Assembly (NCBI RefSeq): GCF_014647675.1
Contig: NZ_BMPQ01000041.1
Span: 1 to 44,665 of the forward strand
Direction: 5' to 3'
From: Streptomyces flaveus
GTDB lineage: Bacteria; Actinomycetota; Actinomycetes; Streptomycetales; Streptomycetaceae
DNA: 44,665 nucleotides
Numbering within the stretch: the stretch's first letter is position 1; every line of letters starts with the position of its first letter. This document shows, in pieces, positions 1 through 9,770 of the stretch. A program made the position numbers and the translations under genes. The notes beneath the pieces were generated by a model. That model worked only from the letters and a program-made list of their open reading frames with translations. It ran no database searches and was not told the origin of the DNA.

Positions 1-20
1 CGGCCCGGGGGCTTTCTGCG

Positions 21-1330
21 TCAAAGACGGCCCGTTGCCTTGAGGGCTAGATAAGCATCCGCCAAAGCCGGAGGAAGATCGTTCGGTGTCGCGTCCACGA
101 CCGTGACGCCATGGCGGATGAGTTGCTCGGCGGTGCGATGGCGTTCTGTCTGAGCCTGGGCTGCGGCGGCGGCCTCGTACACGGCATCGGTGTTTCCCCG
201 TGCCGTGGCCATGTGCTCTATATGCGGGTCGGCTACTGAGGCAACCAGGACTGTGTGGCGCTGGGTGAGGCGGGAGAGTAGGGGAAGCAGGCCCTCCTCA
301 ATGGGAGCCGCGTCGAGGCTGGTGAGGAGCACGATCAGGGAGCGGCGTGGGGCTGTGCGGAGGGCGGTGGCGGTGAGGCCGCGTGCGTCCGTCTCGATGA
401 GTTCCGGTTCGAGGCGGGCCATGGCGTTCACCAGGGAGGGGAGGACATCGCCCGCGGCTCGGCCCTGCACTTGGGCGCGTACCCGGCGGTCGTACGCGAG
501 GAGGTCCACGCGGTCGCCGGCTCGGGACGCGAGGGCAGCCAGGAGCAGGGCCGCGTCCATGGAGGCGTCGAGGCGTGGGGCGTCGCCCACGCGGCCCGCC
601 GAGGTACGGCCTGTGTCGAGGACCAGCAGGATGTGGCGGTCGCGTTCGGGGCGCCAGGTGCGTACAGCGACCGTGGTCTGCCGGGCGGTGGCGCGCCAGT
701 CGATGGAGCGGGTGTCGTCCCCGGGGACGTATTCGCGGAGGCTGTCGAATTCGGTGCCCTCGCCGCGGGTCAGGGCACTGGTGCGGCCGTCGAGTTCGCG
801 CAGGCGGGCCAGCTTTGACGGGAGGTGCTTGCGGCTGGTGAACGGGGGCAGGACGCGCACGGTCCAGGGGACGTTGTGGCTGCCCTGGCGGGCGAAGAGG
901 CCGAGAGGGCCGTATGAGCGGATGGTGACGCGGTCTGCCTGGCGGTCGCCGCGACGGGTGGGGCGTAGGTGAGTTGTGATGCGACGGCGTTCGCCCGGGG
1001 GAATCGTCAGTCGGTGGCGGGATGCGGTGACTTCCGTGCCGGGCTGCCAGCTGCTGGGGGGCCAGGCGTCGCGGATGCGGGCGCGTAGGGGGCGGCTGGT
1101 CGGGTTGGTGACCGTGAGGGTGACATCGGCGGCTTCGCCCAGGCGTACCGAGGTGTCTCCGGAGCGGGTCAGGCCGAGGCGGCGTACGGGCGCGGCCAGG
1201 GCGAAGTCGCAGGCGCACGCGAGGGCCAGGGGGATGTTCACGGCAAGGATGCCCGTCCAGCTGGGTTCCCAGATGCCGACGGGGAGGGTGCCGAGGGCCG
1301 CGAGGAGGGCGGCGCGTCCGGTGAGTGCCA

Positions 1331-1331
<1 letters not shown>
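21..1331 (-). CDS. DUF58 domain-containing protein
   Basis: The 436-residue protein has two hydrophobic stretches near the N-terminus (about residues 5-45), then a beta-rich region, then the DUF58 signature with GTEFDSLREYVPGDD followed by IDWRATAR. The C-terminal half resembles a von Willebrand A fold, although the metal-site serines are not canonical (LVLDTGRTS). Its ATG shares one base with the stop codon of the MoxR gene (TGATG), so the two are probably translationally coupled. DUF58 proteins regularly pair with MoxR AAA ATPases, and the pair is thought to act in folding or metal insertion of other proteins; the client here is unknown. The operon probably continues beyond the left edge of the window. 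Confidence 0.9.
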
Positions 1332-2319
<988 letters not shown>

Positions 2320-2323
<4 letters not shown>

Positions 2324-3522
2324 GGACGGCGTACCTCTCTTTCGAGGGCGTCGAGTTGGTCGGCGAGGTTGATGAGGGCTGCGTCGTCGCGGGGTGGCGG
2401 GCCGAAGAGGAGGGATTGCGGGGACGACTGTCCGTCGCCGTGGAGGCGGGCGGACAGGGCGGGGAGCAGGGCTTCGGGCGCGTGCGCCTGGGCGGGGGAC
2501 AGGCCGACGAGGGGGGCGAGGCGGGTGCGGGTGGTGGAGCGCAGAGCTGCGGCGGCGCGGTCGCGGGCGTTGGACTTGCGGTAGAGGCGGGCGCGGCCTT
2601 CGACGGTCTCGGAGGCGCGGATCGCGACGGGGAGCCGTTCGGGGACGAGCGGGCCGAGCCGGCGGGCACGCCAGAGGGCGGCCAGGACTGCGGCGATGAA
2701 GAGCTGCAGGGTGCCCCAGAGCCAGCCGGAGGGGATCAGGTCGAAGAAGCTGCGATCGCCGGAGTCGGTGGCCGAGTCGTCGGAGAGCGAGGGGAGGTAC
2801 CAGACCAAGTGGGGGCGGGAGCCGAGCAGTTGGAGAGCGAGCGAGGCGTTGCCCTGCTCGTCGAGGCGGTCGTTGTGGAGGATGTCGGGGGCGCCGAGTA
2901 CGACGGTGTCGCCGTCCCCTTCGAGCGCCGGGACGCGCAGCAGGGTGGGCAGGCCGTCGCTGAGGTAGCAGGAATCGACGTCGGGCGCGGTCGTCGTGTA
3001 GCGGATGCCGCCGGTGTCGGCGGTGCCCGCTCGCTGGGCGGCGGGCAGGGCGCAGTCGGGCGGGAGCGTGGAGTCGTAGCTGGGCGTGGGGTCGGCGGTG
3101 GTGACTCCGGGGGCGAGGTTGCCGACGGACGGGATGCCGGGCGCGACAAGGACGGTGCGGCCGCCGGAGTTGGTGAAAGCCGAGTGGAGCCGGGTCTGCT
3201 GGCGGTCGGTCAGCAGGTCGGGGGCGGCGACCAGGAGGGTGGTGTCGGGGCCGGCGGAGTTGCGGGCGTCCTCCAGGGTGGTGACCACGCGGGTGGAAAC
3301 GCCGCGGTCGGCGAGGAGCTCGGCGACGGCGCGGCTGCCGTTGGGGTCGACGGAGCGCGGGTCGAGGCTGCCGTGCTGGGCGTCGGAGCGGACCGCGGCG
3401 ATGGCTATCGCGGCTACAAGGAGGATCACGAGTCCGAGGAGGACACCGCGCGCGCGGGTCCACACCTGGCGAGCGGTGGGGGAGGCCGAGGTGGTGGACG
3501 GAAGGGTGGCCTCGGTGGTCAT
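2320..3522 (-). CDS. DUF4350 domain-containing membrane protein
   Basis: The 400-residue protein has a transmembrane segment at about residues 27-44. An extracytoplasmic domain of the DUF4350 type follows (DPNGSRAVAELLADRGV, then a segment resembling GATase/ABC-associated periplasmic domains). A second hydrophobic segment lies near residues 275-290 and a cytoplasmic tail follows. Both ends overlap neighbours by ATGA: its start with the DUF4129 stop and its stop with the MoxR start. The function is unknown; constant linkage to MoxR/DUF58 suggests a subunit or client of that membrane-associated system. Confidence 0.85.
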
Positions 3523-4277
3523 TCGGCGGCCCCCTGGCGCGTGCTGTGGGCCGTGTTCTGGCTGCTCGGGGTGCTGCTCGCGAGGACCGGCCTGGTGCGT
3601 TCCATGTCACGGTCGAGTTCAGTGAGGCGCTGGTACGCCTGTGATGTGGCCGTTCGTCCGCCGTACGTCACGTCGTCGAAGTCCCGGGCCGCGGCGCTCA
3701 GCCGGTCCGTGTGGGAGGGGAGCGTACGGCCTGCCTCGGCGGCTGCCTCGTCAGCGGTGCGGCCGGGGCGGGGCTCGAGCAGGGCGCGTTCCTCCAGGGA
3801 GCGGACGATGGCGCGCATGCGCTCCTGGACGGCCTGGTTCCAGTGGCCCTGGGCAGCGTGGCTCTCGGCGGCTGCCCGGTGCTCGGCGGCGCTGCGTGGC
3901 CGGTCGTCGAAGAGCGGGGCGGCCGACGTGGGGCCGCGCATCGGAGTGCCGAGCCGCCACCAGAGGGCGCCTATGAGCGCCGCTGCCGCCAGCGCGATGA
4001 CGACGAGGCCGAGTGCGCCGCCCGGGGTCGCGCCGGAGGCTGCGCTGAACAGCTTGTCGAGCCACTCCCAGAAGGCGTTCAGAGCGCGCTGGAACCAGCC
4101 GGGGTCGTTCTCGTGGTACATCCGCTTGGACAACTCGCGCCGGGCCGCCTCCCGCGCGGGGTCGCGCGGGAGCGTCACCGGTGGTTCGTCGGCGGAGCGC
4201 GGCAGCACGAGTACGGCCGCGGCGCCGGAGCCCGGCAGTGCGAGCACCGTTGTGAGAACACCCCCCGATGGGCTCAC
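3519..4277 (-). CDS. DUF4129 domain-containing membrane protein
   Basis: The predicted protein has 252 residues. The GTG at 4277 is preferred because GGGGAG lies eight bases upstream and the start falls just after the stop of the upstream membrane gene; the open frame extends further but in out-of-frame overlap with that gene. The N-terminus is hydrophobic and a second TM segment (GLVVIALAAAALIGALWW) lies near the middle. The DUF4129 part is at the C-terminus (RTADEAAAEAGRTLP, then FDDVTYGGR). The family is a C-terminal domain often fused to transglutaminase-like proteins; here it stands alone, as usual in streptomycetes. It overlaps the DUF4350 start by ATGA. Confidence 0.85.
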   Translation of the reverse strand: MSPSGGVLTTVLALPGSGAAAVLVLPRSADEPPVTLPRDPAREAARRELSKRMYHENDPGWFQRALNAFWEWLDKLFSAASGATPGGALGLVVIALAAAALIGALWWRLGTPMRGPTSAAPLFDDRPRSAAEHRAAAESHAAQGHWNQAVQERMRAIVRSLEERALLEPRPGRTADEAAAEAGRTLPSHTDRLSAAARDFDDVTYGGRTATSQAYQRLTELDRDMERTRPVLASSTPSSQNTAHSTRQGAAE

Positions 4278-4281
4278 CGCA

Positions 4282-5685
4282 TCAGCTCCCCGAGGTGGTG
4301 CCGGGGGCGTCGGAGCCGTAGCCCTGGACGCCGGCGGCGCGGGCCAGGTCGAGGTCGAGGGCCTCGCGGCGGATGCGCTGGTCGATGTAGAGAAGCACGG
4401 AGACACCCGCGGTGATCGGGAAGGTGAGCATCGACCCGATCACCGAGCCGATCCCGCTGACGATGAGGAACGTCCAGCCGAGGTCTCCGGTGCCGCTGTT
4501 GAGGAAACCACTGACACCGTCACCGCTCAGGGCGGCGGCGAGGAAGGTGAATGGGATCACGATGATCGAGGCGACGACGTTCGCGATGATCGTGGCGAGC
4601 AACTGGATGCCGAAGACCCGCCACCAGGAGCCGCGGACCAGCTTGGCGGAGCGGCTCACGGACTTCAGGATGCTCTGCTTCTCCAGCATCAGGGCGGGCG
4701 AGGCCAGCGAGAAGCGGACCATCAGCCAGATCGCGACGACACTCGCGGCCATGCCACCGAGGACGGCGAGTGCGACACCGCCGTCGCCACCGCCGGCGAG
4801 GGTGACCAGGAAGCCGGGCAGGGCGCCCACCGCGACGACAGCGATGCCGATGAGCGGGAGCAGGAAGGTCAGGCCGAAGAGTTTCGCCAGCTGGGGCCGG
4901 GCGTCGCGCCAGGCCTCGGCGGTGGTCACCGACTTGCCGAGCACAGCGCGGCTGGTCACGGTCGTGAGGAGGGCGGTCGCGACGATGGTGCCGAGCAGCG
5001 CGATCAGCAGGATGACGCCGGAGCTCAGCAGGGTGTCGCCCAGGGCGCGGGTGAGTTCGTCGACGGAGGCGCTCTGGTCGTTGAGGGCGTCCGAGCTCGC
5101 GGCGTCCTCCAGGACGAAGCCCTGGAGCAGCACCACGACGATCTCCGTGAACACAGCGACGGTCAGCGAGATACCGAGGACCGTCCGCCAGTGCGTACGC
5201 ATGGTCGACACGGCGCCGTCGAGGATCTCGCCGACGGCGAGGGGGCGGAGCGGGATCACGCCGGGCTTGGCGGCGGGCGGAGGGCCGCCCCAGCCGCCTC
5301 CCCAGCCGGGGGGGCCACCGGGACCGGGGCCGTAGCCACCGCCGTATCCGCCAGGGCCACCGGGGCCGCCGTATCCAGGGCCGCCTCCCGGACCGCCAGG
5401 GGGCTGTCCGCCCCAGCCTGGGCCGGGTGGAGGCGGCGGTGGGGCCTGGGCCGGGCTGCCCTGGGAGCCGCTGGGGGCGGACCACTGGCTGGGCGGGGGC
5501 TGCTCCTTGGACCACTTCGTGCCTGGGCCGGACGGGTCGGGTCCGGGCTGTCCCGGCTGATCCGTGGGCTCTGGGGCAGCGGGCCGGTCCGCGGGCTCGG
5601 CAGGGCCGGAGGCGTTCGGCTCCTGTCCGTCCTGCCCGTCGGCGGGGGCAGATCCGGGCGATGCCCAGCCCGGAGTGTCTTTCAT
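4282..5685 (-). CDS. Multi-pass membrane protein with Pro/Gly-rich N-terminus
   Basis: The 467-residue protein begins with about 150 residues of very low complexity, rich in Pro, Gln, Gly and Tyr (repeats such as GGPGGYGGGYGPGPGG). About six hydrophobic segments follow, for example LLIALLGTIVATALL and VFGIQLLATIIANVVASIIV. The membrane half resembles the glycerophosphodiester phosphodiesterase membrane domain family, but no catalytic domain is present. It is the first gene of the MoxR operon, with four bases between its stop and the DUF4129 start. The disordered cytoplasmic head may recruit partners; this is inference. Confidence 0.75.
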   Translation of the reverse strand: MKDTPGWASPGSAPADGQDGQEPNASGPAEPADRPAAPEPTDQPGQPGPDPSGPGTKWSKEQPPPSQWSAPSGSQGSPAQAPPPPPPGPGWGGQPPGGPGGGPGYGGPGGPGGYGGGYGPGPGGPPGWGGGWGGPPPAAKPGVIPLRPLAVGEILDGAVSTMRTHWRTVLGISLTVAVFTEIVVVLLQGFVLEDAASSDALNDQSASVDELTRALGDTLLSSGVILLIALLGTIVATALLTTVTSRAVLGKSVTTAEAWRDARPQLAKLFGLTFLLPLIGIAVVAVGALPGFLVTLAGGGDGGVALAVLGGMAASVVAIWLMVRFSLASPALMLEKQSILKSVSRSAKLVRGSWWRVFGIQLLATIIANVVASIIVIPFTFLAAALSGDGVSGFLNSGTGDLGWTFLIVSGIGSVIGSMLTFPITAGVSVLLYIDQRIRREALDLDLARAAGVQGYGSDAPGTTSGS

Positions 5686-5797
5686 CGTCGCTCCTTCACG
5701 GTGCCCGTCCGCGGTTGCGGCGGCAGGTTGGCAGCCATCGTGCCACGGTGCGGCCGGGAAGTGACCGGCCCCCGTATGGGCTGCACACCTTCAATTG

Positions 5798-5826
5798 TCC
5801 GCCCTGTACGGGGCAGACTGGGCGGA
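5798..5826 (+). promoter_or_regulatory. Possible start-occluding hairpin before mtnA
   Basis: TCCGCCC at 5798-5804 is perfectly complementary to GGGCGGA at 5820-5826, which contains the purine-rich ribosome-binding bases and the A of the mtnA ATG. An alternative short stem (GCCC/GGGC, 5801-5804 with 5811-5814) would free the start. This is inferred from sequence only; no known riboswitch class was recognised. Confidence 0.3.
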
Positions 5827-6971
5827 TGGCTGATCAGCACGCGCATTCCCGCGAAGACCACGCGCCCACCGAGATTCCGGCGATCCGGTGGGACGAACCG
5901 CCGGAAGGCTCCGTACTGGTCCTTCTCGACCAGACGCGGCTGCCGGCCGAGGAGGTCGAGCTGGTGTGCACCGACCCTCCAGCGCTGGTGGAGGCGATCC
6001 GCACACTCGCCGTGCGCGGGGCGCCGCTGCTGGGGATCGCCGGGGCGTACGGGGTCGCGCTCGCCGCCGAGCGAGGGTTCGACGTGGACGACGCCGCCGA
6101 CGCGCTCGCCAGCGCACGGCCCACCGCGGTGAACCTCACGTACGGCGTGCGCAGAGCCCAGGCGGCTCACCGTGCTGCCCTGGCCGGTGGCGGCGACCAG
6201 AAGCAGGCAGCCGAGGCTGCGCTCGCCGCCGCTCGAGCCCTTCACCAGGAGGACGCCGAGGCCAGTACGCGCATGGCCGAGCACGGTCTGGCGCTGCTGG
6301 ACGAGCTGCTGCCCGGGGGCAACCACCGGATTCTTACGCACTGCAACACCGGGGCTCTGGTGTCCGGCGGGGAGGGCACGGCGTTCGCCGTCGCGCTCGC
6401 CGCGCACCGGGCCGGGCGGCTGCGCAGGCTGTGGGTGGACGAGACGCGGCCGTTGCTGCAGGGTGCTCGTCTGACGGCGTACGAGGCGGCGCGCAACGGG
6501 ATGGCGTACACGCTGCTCACGGACAGCGCCGCGGGATCGCTGTTCTCGGCGGGGGAGGTGGACGCGGTGCTGATCGGGGCGGACCGGATCGCGGCCGACG
6601 GTTCGGTGGCGAACAAGGTGGGGAGCTACCCGCTCGCAGTGCTGGCCCGGTACCACCACGTACCGTTCGTCGTGGTGGCGCCGGTGACGACGGTGGACCC
6701 CGACACCCCGGACGGGGCGTCCATCGAGGTCGAGCAGCGCGCCGGACATGAGGTGACCGAGATCATCGCACCCCAGGTGCCGGTGGCGGGAGCGGAAGCG
6801 GGAGGCGGAATTCCGATGGCACCCCTGGGGACCCAGGCGTACAACCCGGCGTTCGACGTGACGCCCCCCGAACTGGTGACGGCGATCGTCACCGAGGAGG
6901 GCGTCGTTTCGCCCGTCACGGCAGAGGCGCTTGCCGAGCTGTGTGCCAGGTCACGCCAGGTAACGATTTAG
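5826..6971 (+). CDS. mtnA: S-methyl-5-thioribose-1-phosphate isomerase
   Basis: The 381-residue enzyme belongs to the eIF2B-like MtnA family, which converts methylthioribose-1-phosphate to methylthioribulose-1-phosphate in the methionine salvage pathway. The family hallmarks are present: RGAPLLGIAGAYG near residues 66-78, the catalytic cysteine in THCNTGAL (C173) and the catalytic aspartate in IGADRIAADG (D253), followed by NKVGSYPLA. The ATG at 5826 is preferred because residues upstream have no homology and GGGCGG sits next to it. It diverges from the MoxR operon and ends eight bases before the first possible mtrA start. Confidence 0.96.
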   Translation: MADQHAHSREDHAPTEIPAIRWDEPPEGSVLVLLDQTRLPAEEVELVCTDPPALVEAIRTLAVRGAPLLGIAGAYGVALAAERGFDVDDAADALASARPTAVNLTYGVRRAQAAHRAALAGGGDQKQAAEAALAAARALHQEDAEASTRMAEHGLALLDELLPGGNHRILTHCNTGALVSGGEGTAFAVALAAHRAGRLRRLWVDETRPLLQGARLTAYEAARNGMAYTLLTDSAAGSLFSAGEVDAVLIGADRIAADGSVANKVGSYPLAVLARYHHVPFVVVAPVTTVDPDTPDGASIEVEQRAGHEVTEIIAPQVPVAGAEAGGGIPMAPLGTQAYNPAFDVTPPELVTAIVTEEGVVSPVTAEALAELCARSRQVTI

Positions 6972-6975
6972 TTAA
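6950..6975 (+). promoter_or_regulatory. Putative MtrA direct-repeat binding site
   Basis: GTCAC (6950-6954) and GTAAC (6960-6964) are separated by five bases, and GTTAA follows at 6971-6975. The repeats are 10 and 11 bases apart, about one helical turn. MtrA is known to bind tandem GTCAC/GTAAC-like repeats. The site overlaps the end of mtnA and ends just before the mtrA start, so autoregulation is a reasonable inference. Confidence 0.5.
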
Positions 6976-6979
6976 TGGG

Positions 6980-7669
6980 ATGATGGCATTCATGAAGGGA
7001 CGAGTCCTTGTCGTCGATGACGACACCGCACTGGCCGAGATGCTCGGCATTGTGCTGCGTGGTGAAGGTTTTGAACCGTCTTTCGTAGCCGACGGCGACA
7101 AGGCGCTGGCCGCTTTCCGTGAGACCAAGCCCGATCTGGTGCTGCTCGATCTGATGCTGCCGGGGCGGGACGGTATCGAGGTGTGCCGCCTGATCAGGGC
7201 GGAGTCCGGGGTGCCGATCGTGATGCTCACGGCGAAGAGCGACACCGTCGATGTGGTGGTCGGGCTCGAATCGGGTGCTGACGACTACATCGTGAAGCCG
7301 TTCAAGCCGAAGGAGCTGGTGGCGCGGATCCGGGCGCGGTTGCGGAGGTCGGAGGAGCCGGCGCCCGAGCAGCTCGCCATCGGCGATCTGGTCATCGATG
7401 TGGCCGGTCACTCCGTGAAGCGGGAGGGGCAGTCGATCGCGTTGACGCCGCTGGAGTTCGACCTGCTGGTCGCGCTGGCCCGGAAGCCCTGGCAGGTGTT
7501 CACGCGTGAGGTGCTCCTCGAGCAGGTGTGGGGTTACCGGCACGCGGCGGACACCCGCCTTGTCAATGTTCATGTACAGCGGCTGCGTTCCAAGGTCGAG
7601 AAGGACCCGGAGCGGCCGGAAATCGTGGTGACTGTCCGTGGCGTCGGTTACAAGGCCGGACCCAGCTGA
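6980..7669 (+). CDS. mtrA: Two-component response regulator MtrA
   Basis: The 229-residue OmpR/PhoB-type regulator has a receiver domain (VLVVDDDTALAEMLG; phosphoacceptor aspartate in LVLLDLMLPG, residue 57 counted from 6980; KPFKPKEL lysine) and a winged-helix DNA-binding domain (ALTPLEFDLLVALA to RGVGYKAGPS). In actinobacteria MtrA controls cell division, cell-wall and developmental genes with the kinase MtrB. In-frame ATGs occur at 6980, 6983 and 6992; none has a strong ribosome-binding site, so the exact start is uncertain. mtrB follows directly. Confidence 0.96.
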   Translation: MMAFMKGRVLVVDDDTALAEMLGIVLRGEGFEPSFVADGDKALAAFRETKPDLVLLDLMLPGRDGIEVCRLIRAESGVPIVMLTAKSDTVDVVVGLESGADDYIVKPFKPKELVARIRARLRRSEEPAPEQLAIGDLVIDVAGHSVKREGQSIALTPLEFDLLVALARKPWQVFTREVLLEQVWGYRHAADTRLVNVHVQRLRSKVEKDPERPEIVVTVRGVGYKAGPS

Positions 7670-7670
7670 C

Positions 7671-9770
7671 GTGTCCCGGGACAGTGCCGCTTCGGCGCCC
7701 GGTCAGCCGGGCAGCCGTTCGCGGCCTGTCGGCCGGAAGACGACGAGCTCCTTCTGGGCTCGGTTCAGCGAGGGCTGGCTGCTGCAGGGCGGGGTCCAGG
7801 GCAGCCCCGTCCTACGGCTGTTCATGCGCTGGGTGCGCCGTCCGCTGCTGCCCGTCATGCGGCTGTGGCGGCGCAACATCCAGCTCAAGGTCGTCGTCAC
7901 GACGCTACTGATGTCGCTGGGCGTCGTCCTGCTGCTCGGCTTCGTCGTCATCGGGCAGGTGCGCAACGGCCTGCTGGACGCCAAGGTGAGGGCCTCGGAG
8001 AGCCAGGCCACCGGTGGCTTCGGGGTGGCCGAGCAGCGGGCGGACGCGGCGGCGAGCGCCGGGGGCGACGACGGTTCGAGCACGGACGAGCGGCCCGTCC
8101 AGAACATCAGCGCATGGCTGAGCGACCTCGTGGAGTCCCTCTCCAGTGGCGGACAGGGCGCCTTCGACGTGGTCACGCTCAGCTCCTCCAGCACGGTCGC
8201 CGGCGCGGACAGCGGTGGGCGCGGCCCGCGTTCGTCCGGCGGTGTCGATCCGGCGACGAGTGTGCCGGAGGATCTGCGCCGCCGCATCGACGAGAACACG
8301 CTCCCGGCCCAGAGCTACACCCGCATCGTCTACAAGACCGGCCAGGACTCCCAGCCGGGGCTGGTCATCGGCAAGCAGGTGAACGACCCGAACCGCGACC
8401 CGTACCAGCTGTACTACCTCTTCCCGCTCACGCAGGAGGAGAAGTCGCTCAGCCTGGTCAAGGGGACGCTCGCGACGGCCGGCCTGTTCGTCGTGGTGCT
8501 GCTGGGCGCGATCGCCTGGCTCGTGGTGCGGCAGGTCGTCACGCCCGTACGGATGGCCGCGGGGATCGCCGAGCGGCTGTCCGCCGGGCGCCTTCAGGAA
8601 CGTATGAAGGTCACCGGCGAGGACGACATCGCGCGGCTCGGTGAGGCCTTCAACAAGATGGCGCAGAACCTTCAGTTGAAGATCCAGCAGCTGGAGGATC
8701 TGTCGCGGATGCAGCGGCGGTTCGTGTCCGACGTGTCACACGAGCTGCGTACGCCGCTGACGACGGTACGGATGGCCGCCGATGTCATCCATGACGCGCG
8801 GGTGGACTTCGATCCGGTGACCGCGCGGTCGGCCGAGCTGCTCGCGGACCAGCTGGACCGGTTCGAGACGTTGCTCGCGGATCTGCTGGAGATCAGCCGG
8901 TTCGACGCCGGCGCGGCGGCGCTGGAGGCCGAGCCGATAGACCTGCGCGAGGTCGTACGCCGGGTGGTGAGCGGGGCCGAGCCGCTCGCCGAGCGCAAGG
9001 GCACGCAGATCAAGGTCGTCGGCGATCACCAGCCGGTGGTCGCCGAGGCCGACGCCCGGCGGGTGGAGCGGGTGCTGCGGAACCTCGTCGTCAACGCCGT
9101 GGAGCACGGCGAGGGCAAGGACGTGGTGGTCAGGCTCGCGGCGGCGGGCGGCGCGGTCGCGGTCGCGGTGCGTGACTACGGAGTGGGGCTCAAGCCCGGC
9201 GAGGCGACCCGCGTGTTCAGTCGCTTCTGGCGGGCCGACCCGGCACGCGCGCGTACCACCGGTGGTACGGGCCTTGGGCTGTCCATCGCCCTGGAGGACG
9301 CGCGGCTGCACGGCGGCTGGCTGCAGGCCTGGGGCGAGCCGGGCGGCGGATCGCAGTTCCGGCTGACGCTGCCGCGGACCGCGGACGAGCCGCTTCGGGG
9401 CTCGCCGATACCCCTGGAGCCCAGGGACTCGCGGCGCAACCGCGGGCTGAACGACGCGGGGCTGCCCCTCGGCGGCACGCAGAAACTCGCCACGGTGCCG
9501 GCCCAGCCGCACGGCGAGCACGGTGTACCGCCGATGCCGCCGCGGGCGCCGGTGGCCCCGCGGCTGGCCGGCGGGGTGGATCCGGCGGCGCTGCCCGGCA
9601 ACGGTGCGCGGGTGGTGCCGCGGCCCGCAGCGGAGGCGCGCGCGGTGGCCACGGCGCCCGTGGAGTCCGGGGAGCGCGAAGAGCCCGGGGAGGCGCCGTC
9701 CGAGGGTGGCGCGGGAACCGGCGAGGGGCCTGATCAGTTGAAGCAAGGGGAGGGATCTCGTGGGCGCTGA
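7671..9770 (+). CDS. mtrB: Two-component sensor histidine kinase MtrB
   Basis: With the GTG at 7671, one base after the mtrA stop, the protein has 699 residues; a GTG at 7638 is an alternative. TM1 lies at about 72-96 and TM2 at 267-287, bracketing an extracytoplasmic sensor region of about 170 residues. A HAMP domain follows. The HisKA motif is SDVSHELRTPLTTVR with phospho-acceptor H357. The HATPase has N-box NLVVNAVEHGEG, YGVGL and GGTGLGLSIA. The tail of about 130 residues is Pro/Ala-rich and low complexity. MtrB phosphorylates MtrA, and the lpqB start lies inside its 3' end. Confidence 0.96.
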   Translation: MSRDSAASAPGQPGSRSRPVGRKTTSSFWARFSEGWLLQGGVQGSPVLRLFMRWVRRPLLPVMRLWRRNIQLKVVVTTLLMSLGVVLLLGFVVIGQVRNGLLDAKVRASESQATGGFGVAEQRADAAASAGGDDGSSTDERPVQNISAWLSDLVESLSSGGQGAFDVVTLSSSSTVAGADSGGRGPRSSGGVDPATSVPEDLRRRIDENTLPAQSYTRIVYKTGQDSQPGLVIGKQVNDPNRDPYQLYYLFPLTQEEKSLSLVKGTLATAGLFVVVLLGAIAWLVVRQVVTPVRMAAGIAERLSAGRLQERMKVTGEDDIARLGEAFNKMAQNLQLKIQQLEDLSRMQRRFVSDVSHELRTPLTTVRMAADVIHDARVDFDPVTARSAELLADQLDRFETLLADLLEISRFDAGAAALEAEPIDLREVVRRVVSGAEPLAERKGTQIKVVGDHQPVVAEADARRVERVLRNLVVNAVEHGEGKDVVVRLAAAGGAVAVAVRDYGVGLKPGEATRVFSRFWRADPARARTTGGTGLGLSIALEDARLHGGWLQAWGEPGGGSQFRLTLPRTADEPLRGSPIPLEPRDSRRNRGLNDAGLPLGGTQKLATVPAQPHGEHGVPPMPPRAPVAPRLAGGVDPAALPGNGARVVPRPAAEARAVATAPVESGEREEPGEAPSEGGAGTGEGPDQLKQGEGSRGR

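Noticed and set aside
5686..5825. SAM or T-box riboswitch before mtnA
   Set aside because: The leader is only about 140 bases and lacks the conserved cores of those classes; only a simple hairpin is seen.
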